A stretch of DNA of 64,000 nt, taken from NCBI RefSeq assembly GCF_004193775.1, contig NC_041010.1:42459562-42523561 (forward strand), read 5' to 3'. Positions within the stretch are counted from its first letter, which is position 1. Every line of letters begins with the position of its first letter. Shown here piece after piece: positions 25,122-45,848 of this stretch. The notes beneath the pieces are model-generated. The model saw only the letters and a list, made by a program, of their open reading frames with translations, was not told the DNA's origin and did not search any database. The position numbers and the translations under genes are program-made. Source of the DNA: Glycine soja. Lineage: Eukaryota; Streptophyta; Magnoliopsida; Fabales; Fabaceae.

Positions 25122-25469
25122 GCGCGTGTATTTGTGTAATAAGAGTATATTTAAATAAAAAGTTTAGGTAAACGTTTATTTAATAAATTCTTATCACTTA
25201 AAAATACATTTGACCATGAAATTTGTTAAAATAAATTAAAAAATAATAAATCATACTAAGTTTATTAAAATATGTTAAAAAATTGTAAGAATCATAATTC
25301 ATAGACCATTTTATAAATCAAGGAAATTTTCCATGTTTTTTCAAATAATTATTCCCAAAATTATAACTTTTTTCTCTCAAACTACAATTGAAAATCTATT
25401 TTTCGTTTTATTCATTTCCCTTTTTGTTTTAACTTTTACTTCTTCCCTTTCTACTTATTATTCCACATG

Positions 25470-25593
25470 TTTCTTCTCACAAATCAAACATAACTGATGA
25501 AACTCTAGAGTTGATAAAGTAAGTTTTTCTCATATATATTTCTTCTCACAATCAAACATAACTTATATATGAAAATTCAAAGTTGATAAAGTA
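25470..25593. repeat. Imperfect tandem duplication, period about 69 bp
   Basis: Two diverged copies each run TTTCTTCTCACA(A)ATCAAACATAAC, a variable part, then GTTGATAAAGTAA. Small insertions separate them. Confidence 0.7.
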
Positions 25594-27249
25594 ATTAAGG
25601 TCGTAGTCGTGTGGCTCCAACCTCTAGGCAAGGGTTCAGTCTTCAGCTATTCTCTTTCCCAATAGTTAGCATCACGTTGGTTAACCTAATTGAGATAAGT
25701 GATATTTCCAACTATTTTATAAATTCGCCAGCAATAGTTATCGTTGTGAAAGCCTTAATTTAATCGATTGCTTGGGACCATTTTATATACGTGGTATCAA
25801 GATGCATGCAGGGGATGAATGAAATTATTTACAAATTGCATTTTGTTATTACTTATCACGCTTTCTGTTAAAGTATTTGTTATTGCATGTTGTTGCATGA
25901 TGCATGCATGCTAATAAAATATCTCTAATTTTTTTCCATACTTGCAAGTAAGATGTCTCAGGTTTAGTTGTATTCTACTATTCTTCGATCGTATAGTTGT
26001 AATGCTGTATAAGATAATGTTGAAATACTATAGCTAGAATAGTAGTAGTATGAGTCAAACCTCTTGTTATTCGGGACCACATTGCTGTCATCTTCATCTA
26101 TCATATTCAAGCATCCTAGGTGTTCAAAGTCACAATCCGCGAGGCTGGCGCGTGTTTTAGGACAAAAATGCTCAAACAAAGCTGGTCTGTAATTTACTAA
26201 TTTTCATTTGTCGGCCACTCTCATTGGTTACAACAAAGTGCTCAAGTTGCAACTAGGGTTTCTCCTTTTTTATGGAATTCTCTTCGTTGAACGTGTTTCT
26301 TTAGTTTTGAGTACCACTTGTAGAAAATTTAATTTCATCAACAATTTTTTTTTTTCTTTTTACTAAGAACAGTTTGTCCTTTTATTTATAAACTTATTAT
26401 GTCGTAGTACCCCTCCCTCCCGAGAGCTAGCTCCATGCTGAGCTGCCACGGTCCCACACCCCAAACGACATTACTCAAGTAATTAAAACGATTTCATATA
26501 TATCGTGAGAGCTAGGGTGGGAAATATATCTATTTTAGATATTTTCGAGTATAGTTATTAATGTAATTCAGCCTAAGGACATTGATATCATGATATGGAG
26601 AGCAGTTCAGTAACTTCTTTTCTTTTTCCACGGATACATATATTTTCCTTTTGAAGACAGTTCTATGCAAGATATTATCGGACGGTAAATATGAACTTTT
26701 TTGGTGAAAGGTGATGATGGATCGAAGTGAACCACTTTATTTCATGTGTTTTATTTCTTCTCTTGCCACTCAATTACCATATTTCAAATTATAATTTATA
26801 ACATAAATGAAAGGAATTCTTTCATGAGTCTCTCCATAGACGGCTCTATAAATCCATCAACAAGCAGCATTGTAGAAAATTCTTAGTTGTACTTTCAAGT
26901 TAAATTTTCGTAAGGCCAGTTAGATGGAAAGACTCGATTAAAAAAAATATAAATTCAAACACCTAATTAAAAAAAATCTTAAATTTAATTAAAAACTGTC
27001 AGATAGTTTAAGAACATACAAAATAATTTAACCAAGTATTTATTCTTAAACCTTTCCACTCTTTTTTCTATTAAGTTATCTCTCAACTCAACCTAAATAT
27101 CTTGTTACACTTGTCTGTTATTCCCGAAAGTAATCTTAATTGAAATTCTTTGTAAGTGCTATTGTTTTGGTGCCTTAAACCTCTTTCTCTTTTCTCTACA
27201 ATTTTTCGACTTTAGTTGGTTTTTTTCTATATATTATTTACATTTTTTA

Positions 27250-27345
27250 AATTAGAAAATATTAGTTGTTAGTTTATTATTTTTTAATTAGTGGGAGGGA
27301 TCAAACCTATAATGTTTTCCTCCTTCTTAACCATCCAACTAACTT
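27250..27345 (-). mobile_element. tRNA-derived SINE fragment
   Basis: On the minus strand a box-A-like TTAGTTGGATGGTTAAGA is followed about 25 bases later by box-B-like GGTTTGATCCC, then ACTAATTAAAAAATAATAAAC. This is the layout of a RNA polymerase III promoter in a tRNA-derived SINE. A related copy lies in AP4E intron 3 (about 63294-63380, +). Confidence 0.6.
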
Positions 27346-28149
27346 TATGTCTTTATATATTATTTGTGTTTAAAAGTTATATTGGATGTTATCGCTGTTT
27401 AAAGCGCTCATTCCTCATTCTTTAACTAATTAAATACTAACCATAAATAAACAGAAAAACTTAAATATAATCACACTTAAATAATCAATCACATATCTTC
27501 TAGATAATCAATTTAACAAGTAAGCAATCAATTCACATGTTAAGTGCATGTATAATTTTATTTTGAAAAAAAGTGATTGTTTATATATATTTCTCATTTT
27601 TTTAGAGATTGATTGAAAAAGAAGTCATTATTTCATAAATAAAAAAACTAATTTGTTAAGTTGATATGCAAACTTGCAATAGCAACATCAACATTTAATT
27701 CTCTGCCACCAAAGTTGTCAAACTTGTGAGAGTTCGAGTTTACTTGATATAAAAAAATGTTGTTATAAAGTCTATAAATGGCATGCATAAACATAATATT
27801 CTTAACATAAATTTTTTATTTGTATTGCATTCTTATTCTTATTTTATTTTAATGTATTTTTTATTTATTTTTGTTTGTTTGGATTGTATTTTTATTCAAT
27901 CAATTCAATTTTTAATATATATATATATATAATTAATTAATTTGTTAAAGAACTTTCCTTATAGATTTCTGTTCTGGAAAATTTCTCCTATATATCCCCA
28001 ATCTCATGTTAAAAACAAGTAAAAAAATAGACAAGAAAAAATAAAGACTAAAATATATTGTAACAAAACAAACGACTAAAATATATGAAAAATGTCTCCG
28101 CGGCCTGGTTGGCCCAATTTGAAGAGAATAAAATGCATTCTCAAAAGAC

Positions 28150-28438
28150 CACACACATAGTAAATGAAGCTTTTGCTATGTTCGGAGATGTGATGGAAAA
28201 AATTGTCTCAAACAGAGACAAATTACTATTATTCGTACAAGGTATTAGAGACGGCTATTGTGAACTATTGAGACGGACTTCTTTTTCTCTAAACAGAGGC
28301 AGGAGCAATAATCCGTCACAGAAATTAGAGATGTCAGAGTTCGGGACTGACCCATGTTGGTCTCGGATTCCATCTTTATATAATTCAGATAAAACTGCTT
28401 TTAGAGACGGAAATCCAACGTCTCTATTTCTGATAGTG
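28150..28438. mobile_element. Truncated CACTA element end
   Basis: Read on the minus strand, the sequence at 28438 begins CACTATCAGAAA, close to the CACTATTAGAAAA terminus known from soybean Tgm-type CACTA elements. It is followed by repeated AGAGACG/CGTCTCT subterminal motifs (about 28186-28425). I found no matching opposite terminus, so this is a fragment. The left limit is approximate. Confidence 0.45.
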
Positions 28439-29943
28439 GAATAAGATAAAAGTGCATTAAATGATCCAAACTATGTTCATCATCTTCCTCAATCCTAATC
28501 AATCTTCATTTCTTCATTGGTGTCTCTTTAGCCTCAACAACAATTTTCAATTTTTCATCCTTACATTTAAAAATTGTCCAAGGTTCAAAATATTTTCTAG
28601 CCTAGGTAAGATGATGCTTTGAATTTAAAAATTCCTCCACAAACAATTTTTGAGCAACGATTATATTTAAATTTTATGTCAATTCCTTAAACATGTGTCC
28701 TATGTTTTACCTAATATCAAACTTTTCTTGGGGTATGCTTCTTGTCTCTAGGAGCATAAGCACTTGTGTGTTATTGGAGGACTTTAATCTAGATCCTTTA
28801 ATATCAGACATTGCGAGTCACACATAGAGACCAAGACTACAAGCTAAGCGGGTTTGTAATTATATAATATAATTATAATCATATGTAACATAATAAGCAT
28901 CATATAACACTAATAACAAGAAAAGTTAAAATAATGGAGATGAATGGACTCATATGCGTGTTGAATGAAAGAGTTGAATGGGTTGCAATATTGAGATTTA
29001 CTAATAATTCAATAAAGCGTCACGGATGACAAAGGAATGATTGGTGTACAAATTGAAGGACAAACCAATTAAAAAAGGAATGGCAGAAAATGTGCAAGAA
29101 GGAATGCAACTTCAAGTGACCAAAAAAATGTGCTAGTGTGCTGCTAATCGTGGAATGTGATAGTGGTGAAAATTGAAAATGTTGAGCTTTGGCTTCACAA
29201 CTTCAAGTGGCAGAAAACATGCAATAGAGAGCACGCAAAAGCTTTTATACTTGAAAGTGCCCTAATCATGAGAGAGACCACCCCAACTTGATGTCATTTT
29301 GCTTTAAAATGGGTGTGGAACTGGATTGAGTGGACTCGCAAACTCAAAGATAAATTAGTCATTTTGAGAGAATTTAAATAATTCCATCTAGGTGTATCTA
29401 AGTTCATCCATAAATGATTTTACAACTAGCTTAATTAACTCCATTTGCAGCTATGAGCTCATAAACTTGTACAAGTTTACAAACTTGGACAAGTTAATTT
29501 ACGAGTTTAACATCTGTGGCAATCATATCCTATGGGATATTTAAAGTCTCACATTCTAATGCTTAGTACGCTTCACCCAAAGGACGCAATCATTAATTAA
29601 CAAAATTGGTCTTCATTAAATTAAGATGGTAGGAGTTGTTCTTGAAAGAGATGGGAGCGATCGAGACCAGGAAGCAATAGAAGGGGGAGGCGGAGAGTAT
29701 TAAGGCTAAAGGAAAGGAAAATATACTCAAGGTACGTACAATCAATTTCTCTTTCATTATTTTCATTTCATTATCAACAAGTCATTAGTTCGAGTAGTTC
29801 TAGTTCAGTCCTTTGAACAATAGTTTAGTTCAAATTTTATGGATAAAAAAATGTAATTTGAGAGAGGAAAATCTCACTAAAGATGATCATCTAGATTCTC
29901 TCACAAAAATTAATCATTAATAAAACTAGTGAATAATCTGTAT
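28439..29943. other. Intergenic DNA; no gene accepted
   Basis: The minus strand of 28480-28780 gives short coding-like runs broken by stops, possibly decayed transposon coding sequence, but no domain is recognisable. The rest is featureless. Confidence 0.4.
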
Positions 29944-30660
29944 TAGGCGTGACAACGTGACGAGACGGGGGCGGGTTTGGTCTCCTCAGCCTCGCCTTCA
30001 ACTTCCCAAGTTCTCCCCACCCCCGATTTCCATTGGGATTCAAAAATTAAACTCATCTTCACCCTCACTCGGGGATCAAGTTTTCTTGTCATGTTCCTTA
30101 TCTTATCTTTTTTTTATTCATAAAAAATGGAGAAACGAGGACAATATTTTTTTTGTAATTAGAGTAAATATATTAAAGTATGTTAAATTGAAATTTCAAG
30201 TAAAAATTGTTTGATCTCATTTATTTTTGGATAACTTAAAGAAATACTGATCATGACACCTTATTTATCAATGTTGAAATTTTAAGTACTTGTCAACAGA
30301 TAAAGTAAAAATTGTTTGCTCTCATTTATTTTTTGAGCTCAACATGAAATTAAGTAAAAATTATATATGATTATAAGAAAAACAATAATTTCATGCATAA
30401 AACAAACATTAATCCATTAAAATTGATAATAGGAACTGGGGTATTGTAAGGTTATGATAATAATTTAAAATATTTATTATATCAGAATATTAGTGAGACG
30501 GAAACAGAGACCAATATACTCAATCTCATCTCGGAATATGACTTTCAATCGAAAAAAAATTCAAACTTGAACCCAATCTTGATCAACTCGATTTTTTTTT
30601 GTCAAAGTTTGAGCGGGTCCAAGTCGATCCCCTCAGAAACAGTTATATTTGTCATGCCTA
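29944..30660. mobile_element. hAT-like non-autonomous element
   Basis: The 717-bp segment starts TAGGCGTGACAA and its far end, read in reverse, is TAGGCATGACAA. GC-rich subterminal sequence (GGGGGCGGGTTTGG on one side, GAGCGGGTCC on the other) surrounds an AT-rich core, as in plant hAT MITEs. The flanking 8-mers ATCTGTAT and CTCTATAC match at only five positions, so any target-site duplication has decayed. The open frame starting at 29957 lies inside the element and is not a gene. Confidence 0.6.
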
Positions 30661-33386
30661 CTCTATACCATTAATATAATAATAAAAAAATTACTTCAAT
30701 TTTTTCCCTTCATCTTTTCCAATCACATAACATATTGTGCGTATTAATTTTTTTTCATAGACTTTTTTCTCTCTTCTTTTCGCTTTAATCAACCCTAAAT
30801 TTTAAAACACGGGCAAACTCCACTAGAAACACGATGGAAAATTCCACCAAATCATGCAATGAATGCCAATCAAATCCAGAAAATAAATTTTGTTATTTCA
30901 AATAATTGTGATCAAATCATCATATAATATGAATAATGTTTAATTCAGTTAGTTGAATAATAATATATAAATTATTATAAATTTCTTAATATTATTTTTC
31001 CACGAATAAAAAAATGATGAGAAGATTAGGTTGGTCAGTTTCTAACATCAACTTACTTTGCATGATTTTAATTTGCAAATGAATATGCAGTAAATCTCTA
31101 CTGGCACTGTACGTTATCGTACATGCATGGTTCTTCACATAGATGCCGAAAAATTCATGATTTGTAACAGCTTACCAAATGTTTGACAGCATCGCTTATT
31201 GCCAGCAAAAAGAATGTTAATTAGGGTCAGTACTCTTTTCGGCCTATTATTTTCATTATACTTTATTTAAAATTTTATCCCTTATAATGTAAAAAATAAA
31301 AATAAAAACTTTGAGATAAATAGAGATTACCCTATTTCAAAACAAGCATTTGTTGCTAGTTATAACAAGTGCTTACAATAATAATACATACAAAATTGCT
31401 CATCATCATAGATTGATAATAAAAAAAACAAGTCTTTGATATCATCAAAAAAGAAGAAGAAGAAAATGAGTCTTTGAAATGAAATGTCTCAATTCTTAAA
31501 AGTTAAATTAACATTAATTATTAAGAAACTTATAAAATTTGTTCAGTGAAATAAGGTTTTATTGCATTCATTTGAGAAAAGATTTATCTAATATGAGAAT
31601 TTTTATTTGATTTTCTTTATGTAAAATTTTCTTGAATTAACAACAATTTATATTATGAGTGAAATTAATTTTTAACGCATTGGATTGGAGGACACTAATG
31701 ATCTTTAAACTAGGAAGAAGATATTAATTTCTACGAGAATGAGTATAATAAAAATAACGATTAATATAAATAGTAATAATTTGTGTTTTTTAATCAAGTG
31801 GTCTAAAATTTAAATATGATTGATTATTAGTTATAAAATAAATTATTTTGAGAAAAAAATAATTATTTTGTGTGTATTTACGATTCTCCATAAAAACTTG
31901 TTACTTTTTTTTTAGTGATGATAACTTTGTATTAATAGAAAAAAAATAATATAAAGAAAAAATGTGGGTGCATTTTTTTTTTCGTGCATATACAAAGTAG
32001 AACCGAGTGGTTTACATAATACAAGCCTCCACGAAATTTAGTTATTGGTTGGATCATGAATGCGAGCATAAATAAGTAATTGACGAGTAGTGATATATTC
32101 ATGAAAAGGATATTGATGTATTAGGCATATCAACCGGGGTATGCAATTCATAATGGACCTCAAATTAGTAGAGCATATAATATGATAACTAATTTCATTA
32201 TTTTATAATCAATCAAAACGTTTTCCTTAGGCCACAGGACGGAAATGATTCACTACATCAATTTTGGCAATATTTTTTATTTAAGAAACGTAATCAAAAT
32301 CGAATAGCCCAAATTAAATGGTGGCAGATGAGGGAGTTAATACGTAGCGTTATCAGTTGCATTTATTTCAAAACATTACTTCTTCTTTTTCCCTTTTCAT
32401 TTCTTTATTAAGATTTATTATGAATTTTATTTGGGATCATCACCACGTGTTCCTTTCTCTCTCATCCTTAAAGAAAATTTTCCAATATATAGCAATAATT
32501 GAAAATAAAAGCTATCCAACCTATTTTCTTCTTTTAAAATGTTTACAGCGTGCAGTTTATTTTTTAGTATTATGACAAATGCTTACAAGTAGTTGGCAAC
32601 AGAACTTGTCAAGAAAATAAGAATAGAAACTTTAAACTAAAAAAAATGTTTATTTTATTAGAATTAAGAAATATAAAATATATTTAACATTTACTGTTTA
32701 AAATATTGTTGGTTCTAGTTCGAGCTTGATAAATAAAAAAAATTCACGAAAAATAATTAATTAGGTTTCTCTAAAGATTAGTTATCGGTAAAATACCAAT
32801 GGATTCATAACATAATGAAAAAAAAAAACTTTTAAGCATTTTTATCCACTCTTATATTTTTAGTATGTATTAAATGTACATTGAGAGATAACATAAATAT
32901 AGTAATATAATAATAATGTAGTAAAAGTAACCACGTATCAGGACTTTTTTTTTTGCCTAAATATTATTTTAATTGAATATAACTATTTTCTCATTTAGTC
33001 ACTTATTTTTAAAACCTAAAACCAATCCTCATAATCACCCCTCATATATTCCTTCTACTAGTGTATATATATATATATATATATAACCAGAGGGGGAATG
33101 TTGTTTCGAACTGAACTCTTAATTTCCAATAACCTATTAAAATAGACCACTGCAGCTAGTCCAAACCACTAATTGGTACATTGAGCAAAGTCAATCATAA
33201 GCAATTCACAGACAATGTGACTTTGATGCGTTCTTTAAATGGAAAACAACACACCTAAGCCTGGAGTAAACTGATAGCATTTTATACCAAAACAGGTGAA
33301 AACTCCCTTTCAAGGAAGTCTTGGATCTTATGCTACACAATCCAACCCATCTCGATTATTTTATAAATGCAACCAACATCAATAGT

Positions 33387-33430
<44 letters not shown>

Positions 33431-34143
33431 CATTTATTACCTATACTTCTCTGTTATTTTTTTTTTATTGATTTAAGTGTTAGAGTGTCTTTATAAATAT
33501 TCAACTCATCTCGATCTATTGCATGCAGCTTAGCCACATATGAAGGAAGAACCATCGCCAACTCATCTCAAACCTCGAATATTAAAATCAAGCTTAAATA
33601 TTTGAGACAACAATAACAATCAATCCATATTTCAACTAATTTTGTATGTAAGAGAGAGATGAGAGAGAAGAAAAAAAAGAAGAAAAGAATGGAGAACAAC
33701 TACGTGAAGATCAGGTCATGGAACTAGAGACAAACCATTGTTGAACATGGAACTAGAGATAATCAATTCAAGTGGGGAGCTTTGTTTGTATGGGTTCTTT
33801 TGTAAACAGTTGGTTATGTTGCATTTATGTAATATTCTGCATAAATATCTTATAACCAATTTTGGGGAACTCATTCACATAGGACCTGGTCTGGCAAAGT
33901 TACTTGTAAATGGGTTCTGGTACGGTACACTTGATAAGTGGTACCGTATTTATATCGATATTTTATTTGTCGATAAAAAAAAGTAATGAAGTTTAAGACT
34001 CTTATCATGTACTTTAGTTTTATTTATTTTATATTCTGCAATGATCATTTTGAAAATAAAATATGGTGCATGTATTTTTTATATAACCAACAAGGATCGA
34101 GTCTAGCTAAAAAAAAAACTGATTTTTTACGATACTAATGTTT
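30661..34143. other. Intergenic AT-rich DNA, no gene seen
   Basis: Contains (TA)n runs at about 33063-33085 and 33390-33428. The 82-codon frame at 33738 and the 72-codon frame at 32357 have no recognisable domain. Confidence 0.5.
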
Positions 34144-34431
34144 TGTTTGGTAAAAAGGAAAGAGAAATAAGATGAATAAAAAAAAAGATGCCTGAAAATA
34201 GTGAGAAATAAAGTAGGGAATAAAAGTGTTTAGTTGAAGAAAAATAAAAAGAAATAAAAAAAATAAGTGAAAATAAATTAAAAACAATACAGTAGACCCG
34301 TCATTTCTAAAATTAAAAACAATACAGTAGACCCGTCATTTCTAAAATTACTTCCTCTATCTCCTATCAAATTAATAATCCAAAATAAATACATGTTCTC
34401 TTCCCTATTAATTTATTTTTTACCAAACAAG
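34144..34431. mobile_element. Small MITE with TGTTTGGTA termini and internal 35-bp duplication
   Basis: It starts TGTTTGGTAAAAAGG and ends TTTTTTACCAAACAA. Purine-rich left and pyrimidine-rich right halves suit a stem. Inside, a 35-bp unit containing CAGTAGACCCGTCATTTC is tandemly duplicated at about 34276-34348. A related element lies in FAO intron 2 (39073-39487). Confidence 0.5.
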
Positions 34432-34935
34432 CTCCAAGAGGTTCAAATTTCTGCTTGTCTCACCATATGTCAAAAAGGATTACTTTCAAAGAATGTTAAA
34501 AAAACAATATTCTATATATTAAGATAAAATATGTTTTCCGTGTACATGCTTACTTTCAAATAAAACTTGATTACAGTCATCAATCTTTAATTAATTTGAT
34601 CTTTTAACTGTACAAAATCAGTAGAAATCACTGTTCTTCTTGCTATATATTTGACCTATTATTATATTATTCCGTCTTTATTAATTTTTAACAATTTTTC
34701 AAACGTGTACCTTTTAGAATCGTGCCGTGGGGAAAAAATACTCATTAATTATGTGTTTCATTTTCTTTCTTTCCTTTAAAAAATCGGTTGAAGTGGCTAT
34801 ATCTCTCAAACGGTGTTATATATAAACTCCAAAGGTTTGAAAACCACATGCAGTGTTATACCTGTGACCTAGCTAGCTAGCTTTGACATATATATATATA
34901 TATTTTGAAACAAAGTTAAGAAAATTAAAGAAAGC

Positions 34936-42906
<7,971 letters not shown>

Positions 42907-43117
42907 GAAGAAAAAAAAATCTTTTGCTGCTTTCTGTAGCTCCAATGGAACTGAATATTCATAGCATTGGGGCAGAAAACCTTGTTCAAATAATAATTGC
43001 TTGGTGACAAAAGCAATGGTCGAAATTTAACAACTTCATAGTTTATTTTATATTTTGTGCATATATTTTATTATAATCTCAACTGTTGATTTTTAAATCA
43101 ATGGCTATTACTGTATT
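42907..43117. other. FAO 3' UTR and short intergenic
   Basis: Presumed FAO 3' untranslated sequence. There is no canonical AATAAA near the stop; TTTATTATAATC at about 43068 is AT-rich enough to serve as a plant-type signal. Confidence 0.4.
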
Positions 43118-43605
43118 TTATCCAGTAAGTGCACTCCACACTTCTTCAAAGGAGTCACATCCTTTTAAGAGAGCAGTTCTATAACTCAGAGTAACAATAT
43201 TCCAGTTTTTTTCATGGCCATTGTTGTATTCTGGTGGAAACCTATAAGGCTTTAACAGTCACCCTGAGTGCAGCTAGTACTTCCTCCCCATGAATGGAAA
43301 GGTGATCCAAACGATCTTCATCATGTCCTCACATAGCACTAAATATATTTTTGACACCTACATATCAGATAAAATGTAACATACACAAAAGGGGGATCAG
43401 GAATTTTCTATGACACTAATAACAATCTGGTCCATCATATCATTAATTTATAGCAAAGCCTATTGGTTTTGTTTAAAGATTGCTAAAAATATGAAGTCAA
43501 CTTTTCATCTATGTACTGAGAAAGCAAATACCTTCCAAGACTTGCCCACTTTAACCTGCATGAAATTTACAAACTCTACAAGCCATACCATGAGCAAGTG
43601 AAAAT
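43118..43605 (-). pseudogene. Unrecognised coding-like exons, probably broken
   Basis: On the minus strand, 43231-43118 reads YRFPPEYNNGHEKNWN, then IVTLSYRTALLKGCDSFEEV and WSALTG, ending in TAA (43118-43120). The composition is clearly protein-like. Just upstream, 43340-43245 reads GHDEDRLDHLSIHGEEVLAA and LRVTVKA in another frame. Dropping one base near 43236 would join the two. Further upstream, 43595-43537 reads MVWLVEFVNFMQVKVGKSWK and ends at a possible donor, AAG/GTATTT. I do not recognise the family. Together they look like the last exons of a gene carrying at least one frameshift, hence pseudogene. It is convergent with FAO. A weaker 46-codon run lies at about 44667-44530 (-). A real exon structure that I misjoined is also possible. 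Confidence 0.4.
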
Positions 43606-45848
43606 ATGATCAGTGTTATAGAAATTGAATCTTTGCCATCATAACTTTAAAGTAAAATTTATGTTTTGAAAAAGGGTAATGTATCTGGAGTAAGCAAGAA
43701 TTACTCATAATCTGTAGGTACTGACAGGAAGCTAGGAGCTGTTATCATCAAGACGCATGATCATTTTTCTAAAATTTTATCCTACAGTCCTCAAGATCCA
43801 GGAAAGAGCCTTCAGATCAATACTCATTTTTCATGCATATCCAGTCAGACTTAAAAGCAACCCAGAATTATTGCAGCACAGTACAATAGCCAGAAAAAGT
43901 AGAGAGGCATGATAGTCAGGCTCCTATTCTCATCATAAAGTGACAACATCACAAATTCTCAATAGCATCTCTTCCACAAAATAAAAGAATCACTATCAAA
44001 AGAAAGCAAACATCATCTCAGCTGACTAAACATTAAACGGATAATACACAACAATATTTCTCCCCTCTTAGACTAGCTAGTAGTACTACTGTTGTATTTA
44101 CACAGCACTGTCATTTGGTTTACATGAAGTCTGGTTCTCCAATTATCTTTCATGGAAATCTGGCATTATTCCTTACGTGACAATGTGCCAGACACCTTAA
44201 AAAAAAGGAAATGGTATCGTGAAAGCACTTCAGATCAAACAAGGCAAAGTTCCCAAACAAATGTTCATGTGAATAGGATAAGATATATTCTTCTAATGTT
44301 GTTACAGCTAAACCCCCAAAACCTTAGTAAACTTACTTATAAAATGTTAAAGTCTTCAGGACACTCTAAAATGAAAATATATAATCTTCAAAGTCAGCAC
44401 TTTTGCAAAAATAAAAGAAACTCAAAATGTTTTTAAAAAAAAAGTCGTTGATTACCAATCAGTTGCAATGTGGAACTACTTTTTTTCTTACCTCCAAAAT
44501 TACAATAAACAAATAAGGTAAGCAATCCTAACTCAGAAAAAGTAACCCTATCTGTTTTATGGTGATTGATGGGATTGGAGATTGGTGAGGGGCCACTATC
44601 ATTGAAACTTGATTAAGACTCTCACAAATTGGAATGTAAGTTGCACCCATTTGATAACTTGATACCCCTGCAATCGTCATCAAACAAGAAAACATTTAGA
44701 TTTCGTTTTCTTTCATTCTTTCTGGAAGGGTGCAGGAGGAAGAAAAGCACAGCGTGACCCAGATGAACATGGAAGGTAAAAAAAAAAAGGCATAAACTAA
44801 TATTCCTCCAGCGCCCATTTGCAAGGTTTGTTGAATATTTTAAATGCAAGTCTCAAAAACGAAGAAAGCTATATTTTTTAACGCTGCGAATCCACACGCA
44901 ATTTGAATTGGGAATAGGGTTTCAACAATTAAACAAGTCCAAGTCAAATTGAAACGGAACTCACGATGTGAAGAATAATAGTACTAGTTAGGCACCGTAG
45001 ATTGGTGATGATTCTTTCTCTCCCAAGCCCACATGTCTTTACAGGAATCAAATCTGGGCCTTTAAAAGAGTGAATCTTGAGGAAACGTCAAAGAAAGAGA
45101 GGGTAATCAATCAATGCCAATTACAACTACCAAAGTAACAACTTCGGCACCTTGGTTTTAATTTTTAATAATTAATTAGTTTTCCAATTCATGTCAATGT
45201 GGCCCCACATAAACCTCAAAGAGATAAGAGACTTCTATCTGTCATTTGGGTTTAAACGTGGAGGGAATACAGACTTTTCTTTTATCTTGAGAAGTGGCAT
45301 AAAGAGAACCTTCACCGCATAAACCGATAGAAAGAAAACTAGAAGAGAAGCCTACCTATAAAAGTGGCAATATTACTTCATTTTGAGGGCAATTATGTAT
45401 ATATATTTATTAATTCATTAGTAATATAGATAAAGTAGAGAAAAATAGGAAACCTCCTTATGAGTCCTTAGCATCATCATTTCGAAAATTGACCATTCTA
45501 TACAGATAATTGTTGTTGTGTACTCATGTTATACTATATAATAATAATAATATTTTGTGCAATTTTTGTCACCGATCTTGGTGTCTATCTGTATCTCTAT
45601 TGCCATTTCAGCAAGCGGTTGACCAGACCAGCTACAAAACAAATGGAAAAGGTTTAGCTGGTTTTTTTCCAATTGACGAGGATAGATGCAGTTAGGAACG
45701 GTATCTCCTTCAAAACAATGATAGACATATTGGGAAGGAAGTCTCATCTACTATTCTACTACTTCTACAAAGGAAGGAACTCAAACAAGAGTTATTCCTT
45801 CCCTTATTCTCTCTTCTCTAGTGTTTTCACAGAAACAACCACCCCACC
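43606..45848. other. Intergenic between the minus-strand remnant and the DUF1218 gene
   Basis: No confident gene. A minus-strand run from a possible acceptor (GATTGCAG, about 44668) encodes GVSSYQMGATYIPICESLNQ before ending at a stop and may belong to the broken gene. ACTATATAATAA at about 45533 could be a TATA box for the downstream gene, about 310 bp before its ATG. Confidence 0.35.

Larger units (their letters stand above)
23791..28149. other. Intergenic AT-rich DNA
   Basis: Holds a 31-bp tandem repeat, a (TA)n run, a 69-bp imperfect duplication and a SINE, each listed separately. The 71-codon minus-strand frame at 25964-26179 lacks family features. No gene recognised. Confidence 0.45.

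Noticed and set aside
27945..28444. Overlapping frames of 69 and 119 codons on opposite strands
   Set aside because: The latter spans the truncated CACTA end and neither shows a domain.
29957..30214. 85-codon frame starting MTRRGRVWSPQ
   Set aside because: Lies inside the hAT-like element's GC-rich end and has no protein features.
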